Source: Acanthacorydalis orientalis
Taxonomy: Eukaryota; Arthropoda; Insecta; Megaloptera; Corydalidae
NCBI GenBank assembly: GCA_034766995.1
Contig: CM068313.1
Coordinates: forward strand, 60,539,877-60,603,876
Length of the DNA: 64,000 nucleotides
Direction: 5' to 3'
Below, one piece after another: positions 33,925-44,005 of this stretch (position 1 is its first letter; every line of letters starts with the position of its first letter). The notes below the pieces were generated by a model. That model was not told where the DNA came from, did no database searches, and was given only the letters and a program-made list of their open reading frames with translations. The translations under genes were made by a program, and so were the position numbers.

Positions 33925-35587
33925 CACTAGGACTACCGACAGTTAATATGAAACTATTTCTACTAAAACCAGTCAAAATGAATGGTATTTAAAAAATTCT
34001 TAATAATAGAATATTTTTATATGTATTGACTTATTGGTTTCTTACAAAAGGAATTCCATGTGATGTAGTACATTTTTGGTATTACATATTAACCCATTTG
34101 AGACCATGTTCTCTAAATGAGGATTAGTACATTTTATTACTTATACATTAATAACAGTAATAAGTACAATAAAGAATATATACCTTAATAAAAAAATTAA
34201 AATAAATGTTCATTTCAAAGTTAAGTCATTCTTATAACATAAAGTAAATTATTAGGTATAAAAAGTTATAATTTGTCACATTTCTTACAAATGTAGTTCT
34301 TTTGAGTGCATTATCCGCATACATATTTTTTACAGATATTACAAATGGTGGTAGACTTATTATTATTACTGTAACCTATTTGACACCATTTGCGTGAACA
34401 AAGTGAGCTCTTTGAAGTTGTTTGTACATTAACTTCTCGTGATTCCATCCCCTGGTTTTACATTTTCAATGGCATTTTCAGTGACAAGTTCATCTGCTAA
34501 TTGAAACATAAATTTACCTTTCATATTATTTTGTTTTGGCATATCCTGTTGGATCGGGTACGTCTTTGAAAGTATTATGAAGTGGTAATCTACTAGGACT
34601 AGACCCTTCTTGTATTTTTCTCAACTGGTTCCGTCTACAGCAATTTCATTTTGATGATCTTGTAGTATACTTTCATTTTCAATTCCATAACTTGAAAGCA
34701 CTCGAGCACATATTCTTTTACGTAAATTCGAAATATTTTTAAATTCACTATCACTTTTTGAGGACTACTCAGGATTTTCTTCGTCTAAAGGCTCATTACT
34801 ACTATTTTCACTATCAAAACGTCAATCATGAATACCGCATAGTTCATTTTCAATTTATTCTGGTTCACCTTCACTGTCATAGAGTTCATCATCCTCGATA
34901 TCAGAGCATTATATTGGTATATCGTTCAGTTTTTCCAATAATTCAGAGATTTACAATCGTTTTGCCATTTTCAGGACTTATAAAAATAAAATAAAACTAG
35001 TGATTAGATAAAATTTATATTTGTATTCATTTTTCTCAGCTCACACTAATTGAAATAATATGTCGTTTATTATAATTTATATAATTATTTTTTTATTATT
35101 TATTATATTATATAATATGAGTGGAACATTTAACAAAAACTTCAATACACATTCTACGTCTCCAGATCTAAATGAACGACTAAATATATTTTCGAATAAA
35201 TGAAGTAGTTGTATTACCACCATGATTGATTCAGAATTTTCCTCTTAATTTTCACCATTATAATGAATAATGCGCAGTAAAAATTCTAGGAAAGTGTGAG
35301 AAGTTGCACAAAACGAATAAACTGGTTATTTCGTGTTCGGTAAACAGATTGAAGGACACTTTTACACTTTCGCAGGTAGCAGTCATTTTGACTGGTATTG
35401 GTATAAGTAGATGATACAAAATTATTTTGATTTTGAATAAAAGAAAAATAAAAATAAAATTATGCTATTTCCTTAGTTATCGCTGCAAAAATCATGACAT
35501 CGTTGCAGAAAAAAATGTAGCATGAAGTAGGAATTTTAATATAAAATTGTAAAACCAGTCATTTTGACTAGTGTGGTAGTTCTAGTG
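33925..35587 (-). mobile_element. piggyBac internal-deletion derivative, termini intact
   Basis: The tips CACTAGGACTACC (left) and CACTAGAACTACC (right, inverted) are perfect apart from one base, and TTAA lies outside each (33921-33924, 35588-35591). Length 1663 bp. It is nested in foldback copy 2. Both ends look fresh compared with other piggyBac copies in the window. Confidence 0.85.
34280..34968 (-). pseudogene. piggyBac transposase, N- and C-terminal parts fused by deletion
   Basis: The frame starts MAKRL at 34968 and runs through an acidic N-terminal region (SDIEDDELYDSEGEPE, NSSNEPLDEENPE). It then reaches a short segment, LVDYHFIILSKTYPIQQDMP, which corresponds in a shifted frame to the piggyBac 'LPLHNTFKDVPDPTG' motif region. 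The protein then jumps to the C-terminus, MKGKFMFQLADELV, and a cysteine-rich domain with CSRKWCQIGY, ICNICKKYVCG and YICKKC. The whole catalytic region is missing. Several stops are present. Confidence 0.75.
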
Positions 35588-35871
35588 TTAAGTAATTATT
35601 TAGGCGAAGAAAAAAAAAACTGCATGAATCGAGTGAGAACCGAACCTGACAACTGACACTTGAAGCAGGCGCGTTATAGGATTAAACTATTTGACAGAGG
35701 GTAAAAATCTTTCTCTCATAAGCCTGATGCGGAAACTTTGGAGCATTTTTCTCGAAAATGCCTGGATAATGCGAGCTAATACGTTACTATATTAATATCT
35801 TTGGAGTACCCTACCACTACACGAAGTTTGGTTTAAAACTCAATTTCCAAGGACGCATCTTCCCCTTGTAA

Positions 35872-36361
35872 GAGAGATTCGTTAACTAAGCTAGACAGAG
35901 AGATAGATATTTGAGGTTTAGATACGTAGACAACTAAGGTCATTAACGCCTGAACAAGAATTCAAAATTAAAACGCACCCTCAATTGATTACCTCGATCA
36001 AACGTGGACAACTTTTTCAGTGGCAGACCAGATCTTACTTGTCTGATGTAGACGAGGGCAATAATTTAAGAGAAAAATAAAAGAAGATAATTTTTTAAGA
36101 AGATTTATAAAATAAGATAAATAGATTTTTCTCTGTAGAGAAAAATAAAAAAAAACGTAAAAATTATATAAAATAAACTGGTTTATTTCGATTCTTATTA
36201 CTTCAATATTCATTATTCACTCACAGTAAAGTATCATAATTAGTATCGTAGTCGTTATAATATTTATTATTATATATAATTATATAACAGCAAGCAAAAC
36301 TAGAAAAAACACAATTCCAAACAAAAATTTAATACAAAATTTAATGCGACATTTTCTACTG
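35872..36361. other. Unassigned AT-rich DNA
   Basis: No recognised feature. A 71-codon minus-strand frame (35998-36213) is Phe/Tyr/Lys-rich without domain. Confidence 0.4.
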
Positions 36362-36560
36362 CTAATTTTTTAAAAACGATTTGATATCCGGTGTGATTTT
36401 AGTACTGGCGACGTGCAAGGTGTGCTCTAAATTATTATCGATTTTCTGGGATCCAATTTTCGATTTTATGAATTTCAATATCGAAAAAAAATTGTTCGCA
36501 CCTATATGTGCTCCTGAATAATAATATGACTTTCTTTGCATTGCCAATCAAGTTTGGAAA
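36362..36560 (-). pseudogene. hAT transposase C-terminal (dimerisation) scrap
   Basis: The minus-strand frame reads NNFFSILKFIKSKIGSQ and IDNNLEHTLHVASTKITPDI. This parallels the hAT dimerisation motif (FSxMKxIKSKxRSxLTDExLExxLRIA) seen also at 263-553. Upstream catalytic sequence was not found. Confidence 0.65.
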
Positions 36561-37397
36561 TTCTCGAGGATCTAATCCTTATAAAATTCATTATTAAATA
36601 ATTACTAGATTAGACATGAAATTTTTAATAAAAACGAACAAACACGTTTTATAGAGTGTCGTTTCACTATACATATTCTGAAAATGTCCACTAGCGTAGG
36701 TTGCCTCTTCCCGACCTAGAATATTCAGTCAGAAAGCATGTCTTATATTATAGATAATAAATTGGAGATATTTCGATCGGAATTTCAGTTATCTGCTCGA
36801 AAAAACTACTCGAATTCATAAACGTTTATTTGATAGCACTGAAAAATTGAATAAAAAAATACTAGATCATAAAATAGTTTGTTTATTGCTCCAGACTAGT
36901 AATAGTATCAATTCCACAAGATATGTTTTATTCAATCAGAGAAATATCAACCGACGATGAGAAGATCCTCCTAGCAAAAATATTATATACATGACTTTAT
37001 GACTGTTCAAATATTAAACGATTTGTTTTCAAGATTGAACCAATAAATCCGTCCGTTTCTGACACGAATCTCTCAAATTTACCATATAAGAGATAAGACG
37101 GTTCCGTTTGTAGGGTGAAAAAATGTGTTATTTGCACGTTCTCCGTACCTCTAGAGATTGTCAGTGATATCAGTCATCGGAAACCTGGCAACGCTAACAT
37201 ATCGTTCGAAACGTTCATGATCGAAATGGTTTTTATTTCGTGCGGTGTTTCACGTATTATCATCGTTTATCGATGAAGTAACGGTGCGCCGTTTTTCAAA
37301 TGATGTCACACGGGTAAAATATGATCTTGTTATATTGTCAACGTTTTTTATGATACGAACTTTTATTTATTCATAATTATTTTCTTATATTTTCACT

Positions 37398-37399
<2 letters not shown>
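36561..37399. other. Non-repetitive island without recognised gene
   Basis: 36780-37350 is moderately complex. Around 37150-37290 it holds CCTGGCAACGCTAAC and GTTTATCGATGAAG, which loosely resemble insect promoter elements (a GGCAACGCT-type motif and a DRE-like ATCGAT). No reading frame follows directly; a (TA)n array and a mariner begin at 37400. Confidence 0.3.

Positions 37400-37457
<58 letters not shown>
37400..37457. repeat. (TA)n microsatellite
   Basis: Pure TA tract ending at the left tip of a mariner type 2 copy. Confidence 0.95.
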
Positions 37458-37459
<2 letters not shown>

Positions 37460-38130
37460 AAGTTGCACTGCAAGCCGCTGTTCACGTGTGGATTGCTCTA
37501 GGTGCGTATGATGTGGGCAGTGATAGATGTCTCTTATGTCATTTTATAACACTGGTAATTGTTTTTATTTTCAGTTTATTTATTCTTATTTATTTCTTAT
37601 TCTAAGGATGTCCAGAATTGCAAGAATCAAGGAGATATTGCAGGAAATAAATAATATAAGTGTATAGTATCACTGAAATTCAGTCATCAGATGCCCTTCC
37701 ATTGTTGACACAAGTGCTTTTCTATAACCGAAATAAAATGGATCGCGATAAGTTGTTCCTCCGATGTGTATTTCTACACTATTTTGACTTGAAAAAAGCT
37801 GATCGATTGCTTACGAAAACTTATCGTGAATCTGTTCCATCGGAACTAGTATGTGGAGATTGCTATGGCGACAATTCAAAAGTAGTGATTGTGACGTTCA
37901 TGACAAATAACGGCCAGGTCAATCCAAAAAGTTCGAAGAAATCACAACTGCAAGATCTATTGAAAGAAAACCCTGCTCAAACATTCGAAGAATTGGCTCA
38001 ATAGATCTAAGTCGATAAATCAACCATTTCATGACTTTTACAAGCCATGGGAAAGATACATAAAGAAAGGAGATGGCTATCACATGAACTGACCGAAAAT
38101 TCCGTTACTAATCGTTTAAACATCTAGATT
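37458..38130 (+). pseudogene. mariner type 2, 5' half (copy 3), interrupted
   Basis: The left tip GGAAGTTGCACTGCAAGCCG follows the TA array, and the leader matches 9289-9450. Coding from 37738, MDRDKLFLRCVFLHYFDLKK, through FEELAQ near 38003 to about 38110 (MGKIHKE). Further 3' sequence is replaced by the inverted piggyBac at 38135. A piece of piggyBac leader (37547-37665) sits within its 5' leader. Confidence 0.75.
37547..37665 (+). mobile_element. piggyBac leader fragment inside a mariner
   Basis: About 119 bp, from ACTGGTAATTG to ATAATATAAGTG. It matches the reverse complement of about 39050-39155 (and 54630-54740): the piggyBac region around its start codon, here reading MSRIARIKEILQEINNIS. 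A GT...TTTTCAG-like tract precedes the ATG. No TTAA or terminal repeat flanks it, so it did not arrive by ordinary piggyBac transposition. Confidence 0.65.
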
Positions 38131-38134
38131 TTTC

Positions 38135-39515
38135 AATGAAACTGATGTCGGTCTCGTTTCATCTTTTCTCAAGTATGGAAACCCATTTACAATATATTTA
38201 CTTTTAGCATCAGATACCAATCAAAATTTTATGCCGAACTTATCTGGCTCATTCGGCATTTATTGGGTGAACTTAGATCTAGCTTTGGTTGGGAACTTTT
38301 CGTCAACTATGATATTTTCGGCTGGCTTGTAACAGTTTTGATTGTTTTAATGAATGTGTCCCATACTCTTGATACCAAAGCGAATTTATTCTCTCCCAAA
38401 CGTTGACTTCTCTTGTTTTTTCTTTTTAACAAACCTCAAAAAACTTAGTATTTAGCAATTTGGGCTCATGGTATTCGAAAAAATGAAGGACCCCATTCCT
38501 TATACCATAAAAACGATGCGTTGATATCTTTTTGCTCATATTCACCTCGTATATATAAAAGACCTATAAATGCCTCTAATTTATCTCGAGGTAAACTCCA
38601 TTCTTTTCCCAAAACTCTTCGTGCTTTCAATTGAGTACATTTTATAATGTATTCCATAATATGATTGTCAAATTGTAAATAAAATGCGTTGCTTACCTTA
38701 CTCATCATAATATTTCGTTTGGCGTGTCCAGTTGGACTAGAAACATCTTTGAAAATAGTATGAAAAGGTGGTCTCCCAGGATAGTAACTTGTTTCAATTT
38801 TTTCCAAACTGTTCCATCAATAGCTATTTCAATATTTTACCGTTCATTGCTTTCTTCACTATCGTCTTCAGAATCTGTCAGCAACCTCATTCTCTTTCGT
38901 CTTCTACTTGCGTTCAAATTATCTTCCTTTTCATCTAGTGCTTGACGAGTAATTTTCATAATCGCTACCGAATTCGTGATCACTTTCGAAAAATTCATCC
39001 AACTCATCTTCACTTTCAGATTGTGAGACTTCATCAATCTCAGAGTATTCTTCACTTATATTATTTATTTCTTGCAATTCTTGAAATTCTGGACATCCTT
39101 AGAATTAGAAATAAATTAGAATAAATAAACTAAAAAAATAAAATAATTACCAGTATTATATACACTTTTGCTGCTTTCATACTTGCAATGGCAATTTCAT
39201 CAATTTGTTTTTCAAATTTTTCACGACTGTATATTTGAATTGAAGTCACTGCGAAATAAATACCAGAACTCGAAAACTTACCTTATACAATTATTTTTAT
39301 TACTAATCAGTGCAATGATCTACGGTAAAATGCAACATTGCAAACAACAACCGAATATAAAAGTTATACCGAGGATTCCCTATTTTTTGTTACAACTGAA
39401 ATAGGGATCCCTTAATTTAATTAGAAATGAAATGATGCTACCAAATGGTGTTTATATTTATGTGTAAAATGATTTAAGATCACACAATGTTATAAAATCT
39501 TTGAGGTGTCAAAAT
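38135..39515 (-). pseudogene. piggyBac transposase copy E, truncated
   Basis: Minus strand. A non-coding leader (39515-39100) is very similar to that at 54750-55088. MSRISRIARNK near 39098 leads into an acidic region, EIDEVSQSESEDELDEFFES (39055 onward). Then come ASRRRKRMRLLTDSEDDSEE and, from 38807, TSYYPGRPPFHTIFKDV, SPTGHAKRN and LGKEWSLPRDKLEAFIGLLY. WERINSLWYQEYG and KSKYIVNGFPYLRKDETRPT end the recognisable part. The order after about 38460 is shuffled relative to a normal piggyBac, implying deletion, and the C-terminal cysteine-rich domain and 3' end are absent. Confidence 0.75.
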
Positions 39516-39529
39516 AATTGCAACGTTAT

Positions 39530-39720
39530 AATCTAAAATGTTTATTCCTTGCCTCGGCCGCCTCCTCTAACAGCATACCGATTGGCAACCAGGTTTTTTC
39601 GAGGCGTTTTCAACAACAGAACCGCGGAGCAGAATTTTGTGTATTGTGGGCGTCATTGGATATCATGAATATAGTTCAACATACAGCTTTGCTGTTTCCA
39701 AACAGTGTAAATTATTTTTT
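39530..39720 (-). pseudogene. Unclassified transposon-like family, C-terminal scrap
   Basis: The minus strand reads YPMTPTIHKILLRGS, then after a frameshift LLPIGML-like sequence (GCQSVCC in one frame) and EEAAEARNKH. This fits the remembered C-terminal pattern PTxHKILIHG...LPIGxLSEEAAEARNK of the same uncharacterised family as 22482-23385. Only about 60 codons remain. Confidence 0.5.
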
Positions 39721-40143
39721 TTTACGTTTAGTTTATAGCCACTTGATATGACCTCTAAAATCACTTTTAGTTGATATAAAAGGCAAGGATCAACACCTGT
39801 AATTTGAGCTGATAAATCGAGGTCCATAAAAATCTTCGGATCGTATTATCATTATTGCTGTTACCGAAACCAGCTTTTGGCACATCTATTATTAAACCTA
39901 TTTTGTTTTTAAATTCTTATTGTATTGTCAACTTCCGTTCCTTCACGATTTGTTAGTCAGTTTCATTCCCCAGTTGTCATTTCTTTATTGGTAATTTTTA
40001 AGATAGGTGGAGAAATCCTTCAAACAATCGAATTCTCGTGCGTAAAATGGATAAACCATACGTTAGTGTCTTGATTTATTTCTCTACTTAAAAAAAAATT
40101 ATTAAATTCTTTGGATGTTGTTTCGCAGATATAACATTTCATA
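39721..40143. other. Unassigned AT-rich DNA
   Basis: No recognised gene. Confidence 0.4.
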
Positions 40144-40177
40144 GTGTTAGTCGAATACCGCGGTGTTCGACTAACAC
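40144..40177. repeat. 34 bp near-perfect palindrome
   Basis: GTGTTAGTCGAA and TTCGACTAACAC form 12 bp arms around a central ACCGCGGT, itself a palindrome; only the pair T/G between them fails. It could be two terminal repeats brought together after loss of an element, or a protein-binding or hairpin site. Confidence 0.8.
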
Positions 40178-40750
40178 AGTTTTATTTTAACTGCTCAATA
40201 TCTGCCTATAAAACAATAACATCGGTTAAGTATTGGCAGCATTGAACTAATAGAAATAAGTAGCTAATCCTCAAAAAATGTTTTTTGTTGTGTGATCAAT
40301 AGAGTGTTGTCTTTTACAAGGACAATTTTAATATAAACAGTTTGATGGCGACCAAACGAAAAATTGGGAAATTTAAATTGAACACTTGTTATTTATTCTC
40401 CATATTTTTCAGATATAATCTGATTAGATTATTAACTGATCGATTATTTTCTGACAATTTAAAATAACTTACCATTTCAGTACATCAGATATAAAAAAGA
40501 AACACTTACCTGAAACAAAAGAAAAAAAATATTAAAACTATATTTTAAATATGAATAGCTAACACATAAAATATATTTCATTTATTTTTTTAACTAATTT
40601 TGTTTGTAATGAAAGATTTTTTTCGTTTTATATTAATTCATAAAAATAAGATAATTTTTAAATCAATTAGATACAATAATCGACTCTCAAAACTACAACT
40701 AAGTGCTTAAAATTTAATACTATTTATTAAAAATATTATTATATTATCTG

Positions 40751-40793
<43 letters not shown>

Positions 40794-41260
40794 TTTATTA
40801 AAATACTATTTATTTAACACTATTTATTATGTCGCCAAAAAAAGCAATATCTTATTTTTGTTGAGAAAATTAGTTTTTAAAAAAATCGAATCGGTAATTG
40901 AACTTTCGATGGTATGGATAAGTAACATTAATAATATTCTAGGTATATAAATGTTTTTTTAGAATGACAAGTTATTAGTTTTAAGAAAATTCAAGTGAAA
41001 AGAAAATAATACAAAATGTATAAAAGATACAGGTACTTCATAAGCAATGAAGCTGTTATAGTCGAGCCGTAGTTCAAAGGATATATAATGAATAATTTAG
41101 ATAAGCCTGATTTTTTTAAAAATAGTGTAATATGTTGATAAAAGTGAAAAAGAGGTACGGGGCGAATTTAAGAAACAACCCTTGTAGGAGGTACGTTCCT
41201 TGAGAAACAGTGTTTAAGTCATAGTTTTTAAACTTTGAATACGCTATAGATAGACCTTTT
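40178..41260. other. Unassigned AT-rich DNA
   Basis: A (TA)n tract at about 40754-40791 followed by a short repeat of GTATTTATTAAA. No gene or element recognised. Confidence 0.45.
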
Positions 41261-41265
41261 TTAAG

Positions 41266-41979
41266 GGGACCCGGTGGTCTAGCGGCCTAAAATTTAAGCT
41301 ATTTTAAAAATTTTTTTCTATATGAGGGTAATGAATAATGCTTTCAAATTTTTTTACCCTTATTTTATTACTAATAAACTACACAAAAATGAAAATAAAG
41401 ACAAAAAAAAAATTTTTTTAAATTAGAAAAATGATGCTGAAGTCTCCCTCTCTAAAAAAATGGAATTGCGTGGTGAATGATGATTTATCTCTCCCTCTGA
41501 TCTGAAATAAAACAATTGACGAATTTTTAATTAGTATAGGTATAGCTATCGCAGGAAGTAGAATAATAAAAAAAAAAAATTTGACAAAATGGCGCGTAGT
41601 CAAAAGTACAAGTTTGAAAACGACCAGTATTTTTGAATGTTTTGTTAATAAAAAAAATATAAATATTTTACGGAAACTATTAGTTCCGTAAAATATTTAT
41701 TGTAGAACTATTCAGAATAACATATTAAAATTTCAGACAAATCGGTCAAGTAGTTTTTTTTTTCTGGCCCCCGCAAGACGAAAAAAAGTAGTTTCGAGAT
41801 AAACGCGTTTAAAGTTTCAACTGCTCCACTTATTCTTCTACCTACCTGACCTTCTAATGGGCTGTAGATCCTGAAATACTCTGAATTTCGTCATCAAATT
41901 TTAACAGTATATTTTTAAGATACTATACTTTCGAAAAAAAAAAATCGATTTTTCGAAAATTCTAGACCACCGGGTCCCC
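41266..41979. mobile_element. TTAA-flanked MITE
   Basis: GGGGACCCGGTGGTCTAG at the left and its exact inverse at the right, each with TTAA outside (about 41262-41265 and 41980-41983), enclose about 714 bp without credible coding. TTAA target sites indicate mobilisation by a piggyBac-type transposase, although the tip differs from every other piggyBac here. Boundaries are certain to within a base or two. Confidence 0.8.
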
Positions 41980-41999
41980 TTAAGCTAGTAATGAAGAAA

Positions 42000-42420
42000 T
42001 TTCAGTAATAAAAGTGAGATTATGGATGAAGGATTGCAAGATTCATAAAAACCGATCCAAGAAGAAGTCAAATTTAACGTCAGGTAATAATTTGTAGTGG
42101 ACTTGAGGTTATTTGACTGGACTCAATAGATATGTGACATCTTTGTCTTCAGTGAACAAAGTCAATTCAAGCTCCTTGTAGGCAAAGTCTGGAATCTACT
42201 AAGAAGTAGGATCGGAGAAATAATGCATGAAAAATGTGTTCAGTAAATACCGGCAAAGTCTAAAACGTACTGGTATGAGGCTGTTTTAGAAAGTGTGGCT
42301 TAGGTCGTTTGATACTGGTGGATAGAAAAGTCAACATAGATGTTTGTATAAAAATCCTAGAGAATAACTTGAATCCATCGATTTCTAGGGTGAAATATTC
42401 TCGAGACATTTTGAATGTTT
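42000..42420 (+). pseudogene. Tc1-like transposase remnant
   Basis: CDIFVFSEQSQFKLLVGK corresponds to the first catalytic region of Tc1 elements (xxVIFSDESKFxLF), with the Asp replaced by Gln, followed by LRSRIGEIMHEKC (RRRxGExxxPKC). The HGGGSVMVWGCF region is no longer readable. Heavily decayed; no ends found. Confidence 0.5.
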
Positions 42421-42496
42421 AAACAATCGTTTAATCAGCGGATGGTTAATTGAAATGATATTTGGTGAAAGAAAAACTATTTTCACGTTTCTATTA

Positions 42497-42991
42497 GGTT
42501 GGTAGGAAAATAATTGCTGTTTTTGTTTTTTGAATTCTAATCTTAATTTTTTTCAGTGAAAGTGTCATATCACCGTGTTGATGTTAATATCATTTTAAAG
42601 TACATTTTTTGGTCTGTATTTTGGTAACATCGACTGTGGTTTTATTATTAATTTTACCTCAAGTTTGGCTATTGAATAAAAGATGGAAAAGAAGCAAATA
42701 AGAGCAATTTTTTGTATGAGTTCAAAATGAGTGGTAAAACAACAAAAACTGCTCGTAAACTAAACGATGCTTATAGTGTGGGTACTGTTAAATACCGCGT
42801 GGTTCAATGATGGTTTCAGAAATTTCGAACTGGGGATTAAAGCCTTGAAGATGAAGAAGATCGCGGGCATTCTTCAGTTCATAACGACCAACTGAAGATG
42901 TTAATTGAATCAGAACTACCACCAATTCGAGAGCTTGCACAAAAGTTAGGCGTTAGTCATCCAACAGTTCTGAACCACTTAAAACAGCTAG

Positions 42992-43028
<37 letters not shown>

Positions 43029-43075
43029 TTGAAGGTCATAAACTGCAATTATTTTTCTAGCAACCTAATATTAAG
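42497..43075 (+). mobile_element. mariner internal-deletion derivative (type 5)
   Basis: The left tip GGTTGGTAGGAAAATAATTG and the right tip (inverted) GGTTGCTAGAAAAATAATTG are flanked by TA (42495-42496, 43076-43077). The N-terminal helix-turn-helix is readable in 42718-42992 (YEFKMSGKTTKTARKLNDAY, QKFRTGD, IRELAQKLGVSHPTV). The catalytic part is missing, and a (TA)n tract (about 42996-43024) sits exactly at the deletion point. Confidence 0.8.
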
Positions 43076-43077
43076 TG

Positions 43078-44003
43078 TAAAAATTAATTCAGTTTCTTAT
43101 AATTGAATCAATCATAATTCAGTTTTGAATTAATTTAATTTCTCTTTTAATTTTAAGATTCTGAACTAATGACATCTGTGAAATGTAACCTCTTAAAAAT
43201 TGCGTCCCTTTCGAAAACCTTTATAACTGACTATGTTAACAAGCTATAAAAAATATAGTTTAATTATTTTAATAATACAAAAGTGTCCCAGTTTCATTGT
43301 GACATTAATTTTTGACTTACATTTTCTTTAAAATGATTTATTTTATTATTATGAACTAATTTGATTTTCCTTTCTTATAATCAAAAAGAAAATAAATAAT
43401 CTAACTAGAAATAACACTATTTTTTTATCCCAGTTTCATTATAACAATTATTTTACAACTTGTATATAACCCGTCAAAATTGACAGAAAAGTAGAAAGAA
43501 AAAACAGTTTATTGGTTTTTAAAACACAATATATTTAAATATAAAAAGTATATAAGAACGAAACTTAATAAATTAAACTTGAAACATATGAGGTGACAAA
43601 GCAAACATTCTCGTCACCATAGATAAATATTTCTCGTCAGCATAAACTTTGTTATAAGGAAAAAGTGATGAGAAATGTGGATTTTTATTACATAGAGAAT
43701 TAAATATCTTATTCAAAAAATCACAATTTTACAATGAGTCACTTGAGTGGCTTCATTCAGCGAATTATTTCTTATGCAAATTACATCTAAAATTATTATT
43801 TTATTGTCACACAGATAATGTAAATATGTTCATATATTCTTCCTTTAAGATTCATTATATAGAGAAGACGACTATTTTGTACTAATACATACTGATATTA
43901 GAAATTAAACTTAATTAGTTTGCCTGATGACAAGTTACTTGATTGCCCAGCGTTCGTTAAATTGCTCAGCAAGAAAGACCAGATCGTTATATATCACCTC
44001 TAA
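43078..44003. other. Unassigned AT-rich DNA
   Basis: AACCTCTTAAAAATTGCGTCCC near 43188 resembles 8122-8150. Two similar CAGTTTCATT phrases occur at 43290 and 43430. Otherwise nothing recognised. Confidence 0.4.
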
Positions 44004-44005
44004 TA

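Larger units (their letters stand above)
32995..35868. mobile_element. Foldback element copy 2, with nested insertions
   Basis: The left tip CAAGGGGAGGATACACCC and the right tip (inverted) CAAGGGGAAGATGCGTCC are flanked by TAA (32992-32994, 35869-35871), a 3 bp target duplication. About 85 bp of left arm remain before a (TA)n tract (33069-33111). A poly-A/T-rich part of the right arm appears at about 33760-33920, and its remaining 280 bp at 35588-35868. Between them lie a mariner fragment (33271-33690) and an entire TTAA-flanked piggyBac derivative (33925-35587). Another tip-like CAAGGGAAGGGG at 33192 suggests further rearrangement. Confidence 0.75.

Noticed and set aside
39168..39404. Plus-strand frame conserved between 39168-39404 and 54741-54998
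   Set aside because: The conservation comes from the shared piggyBac leader on the opposite strand; no domain and no reason to think it is translated.
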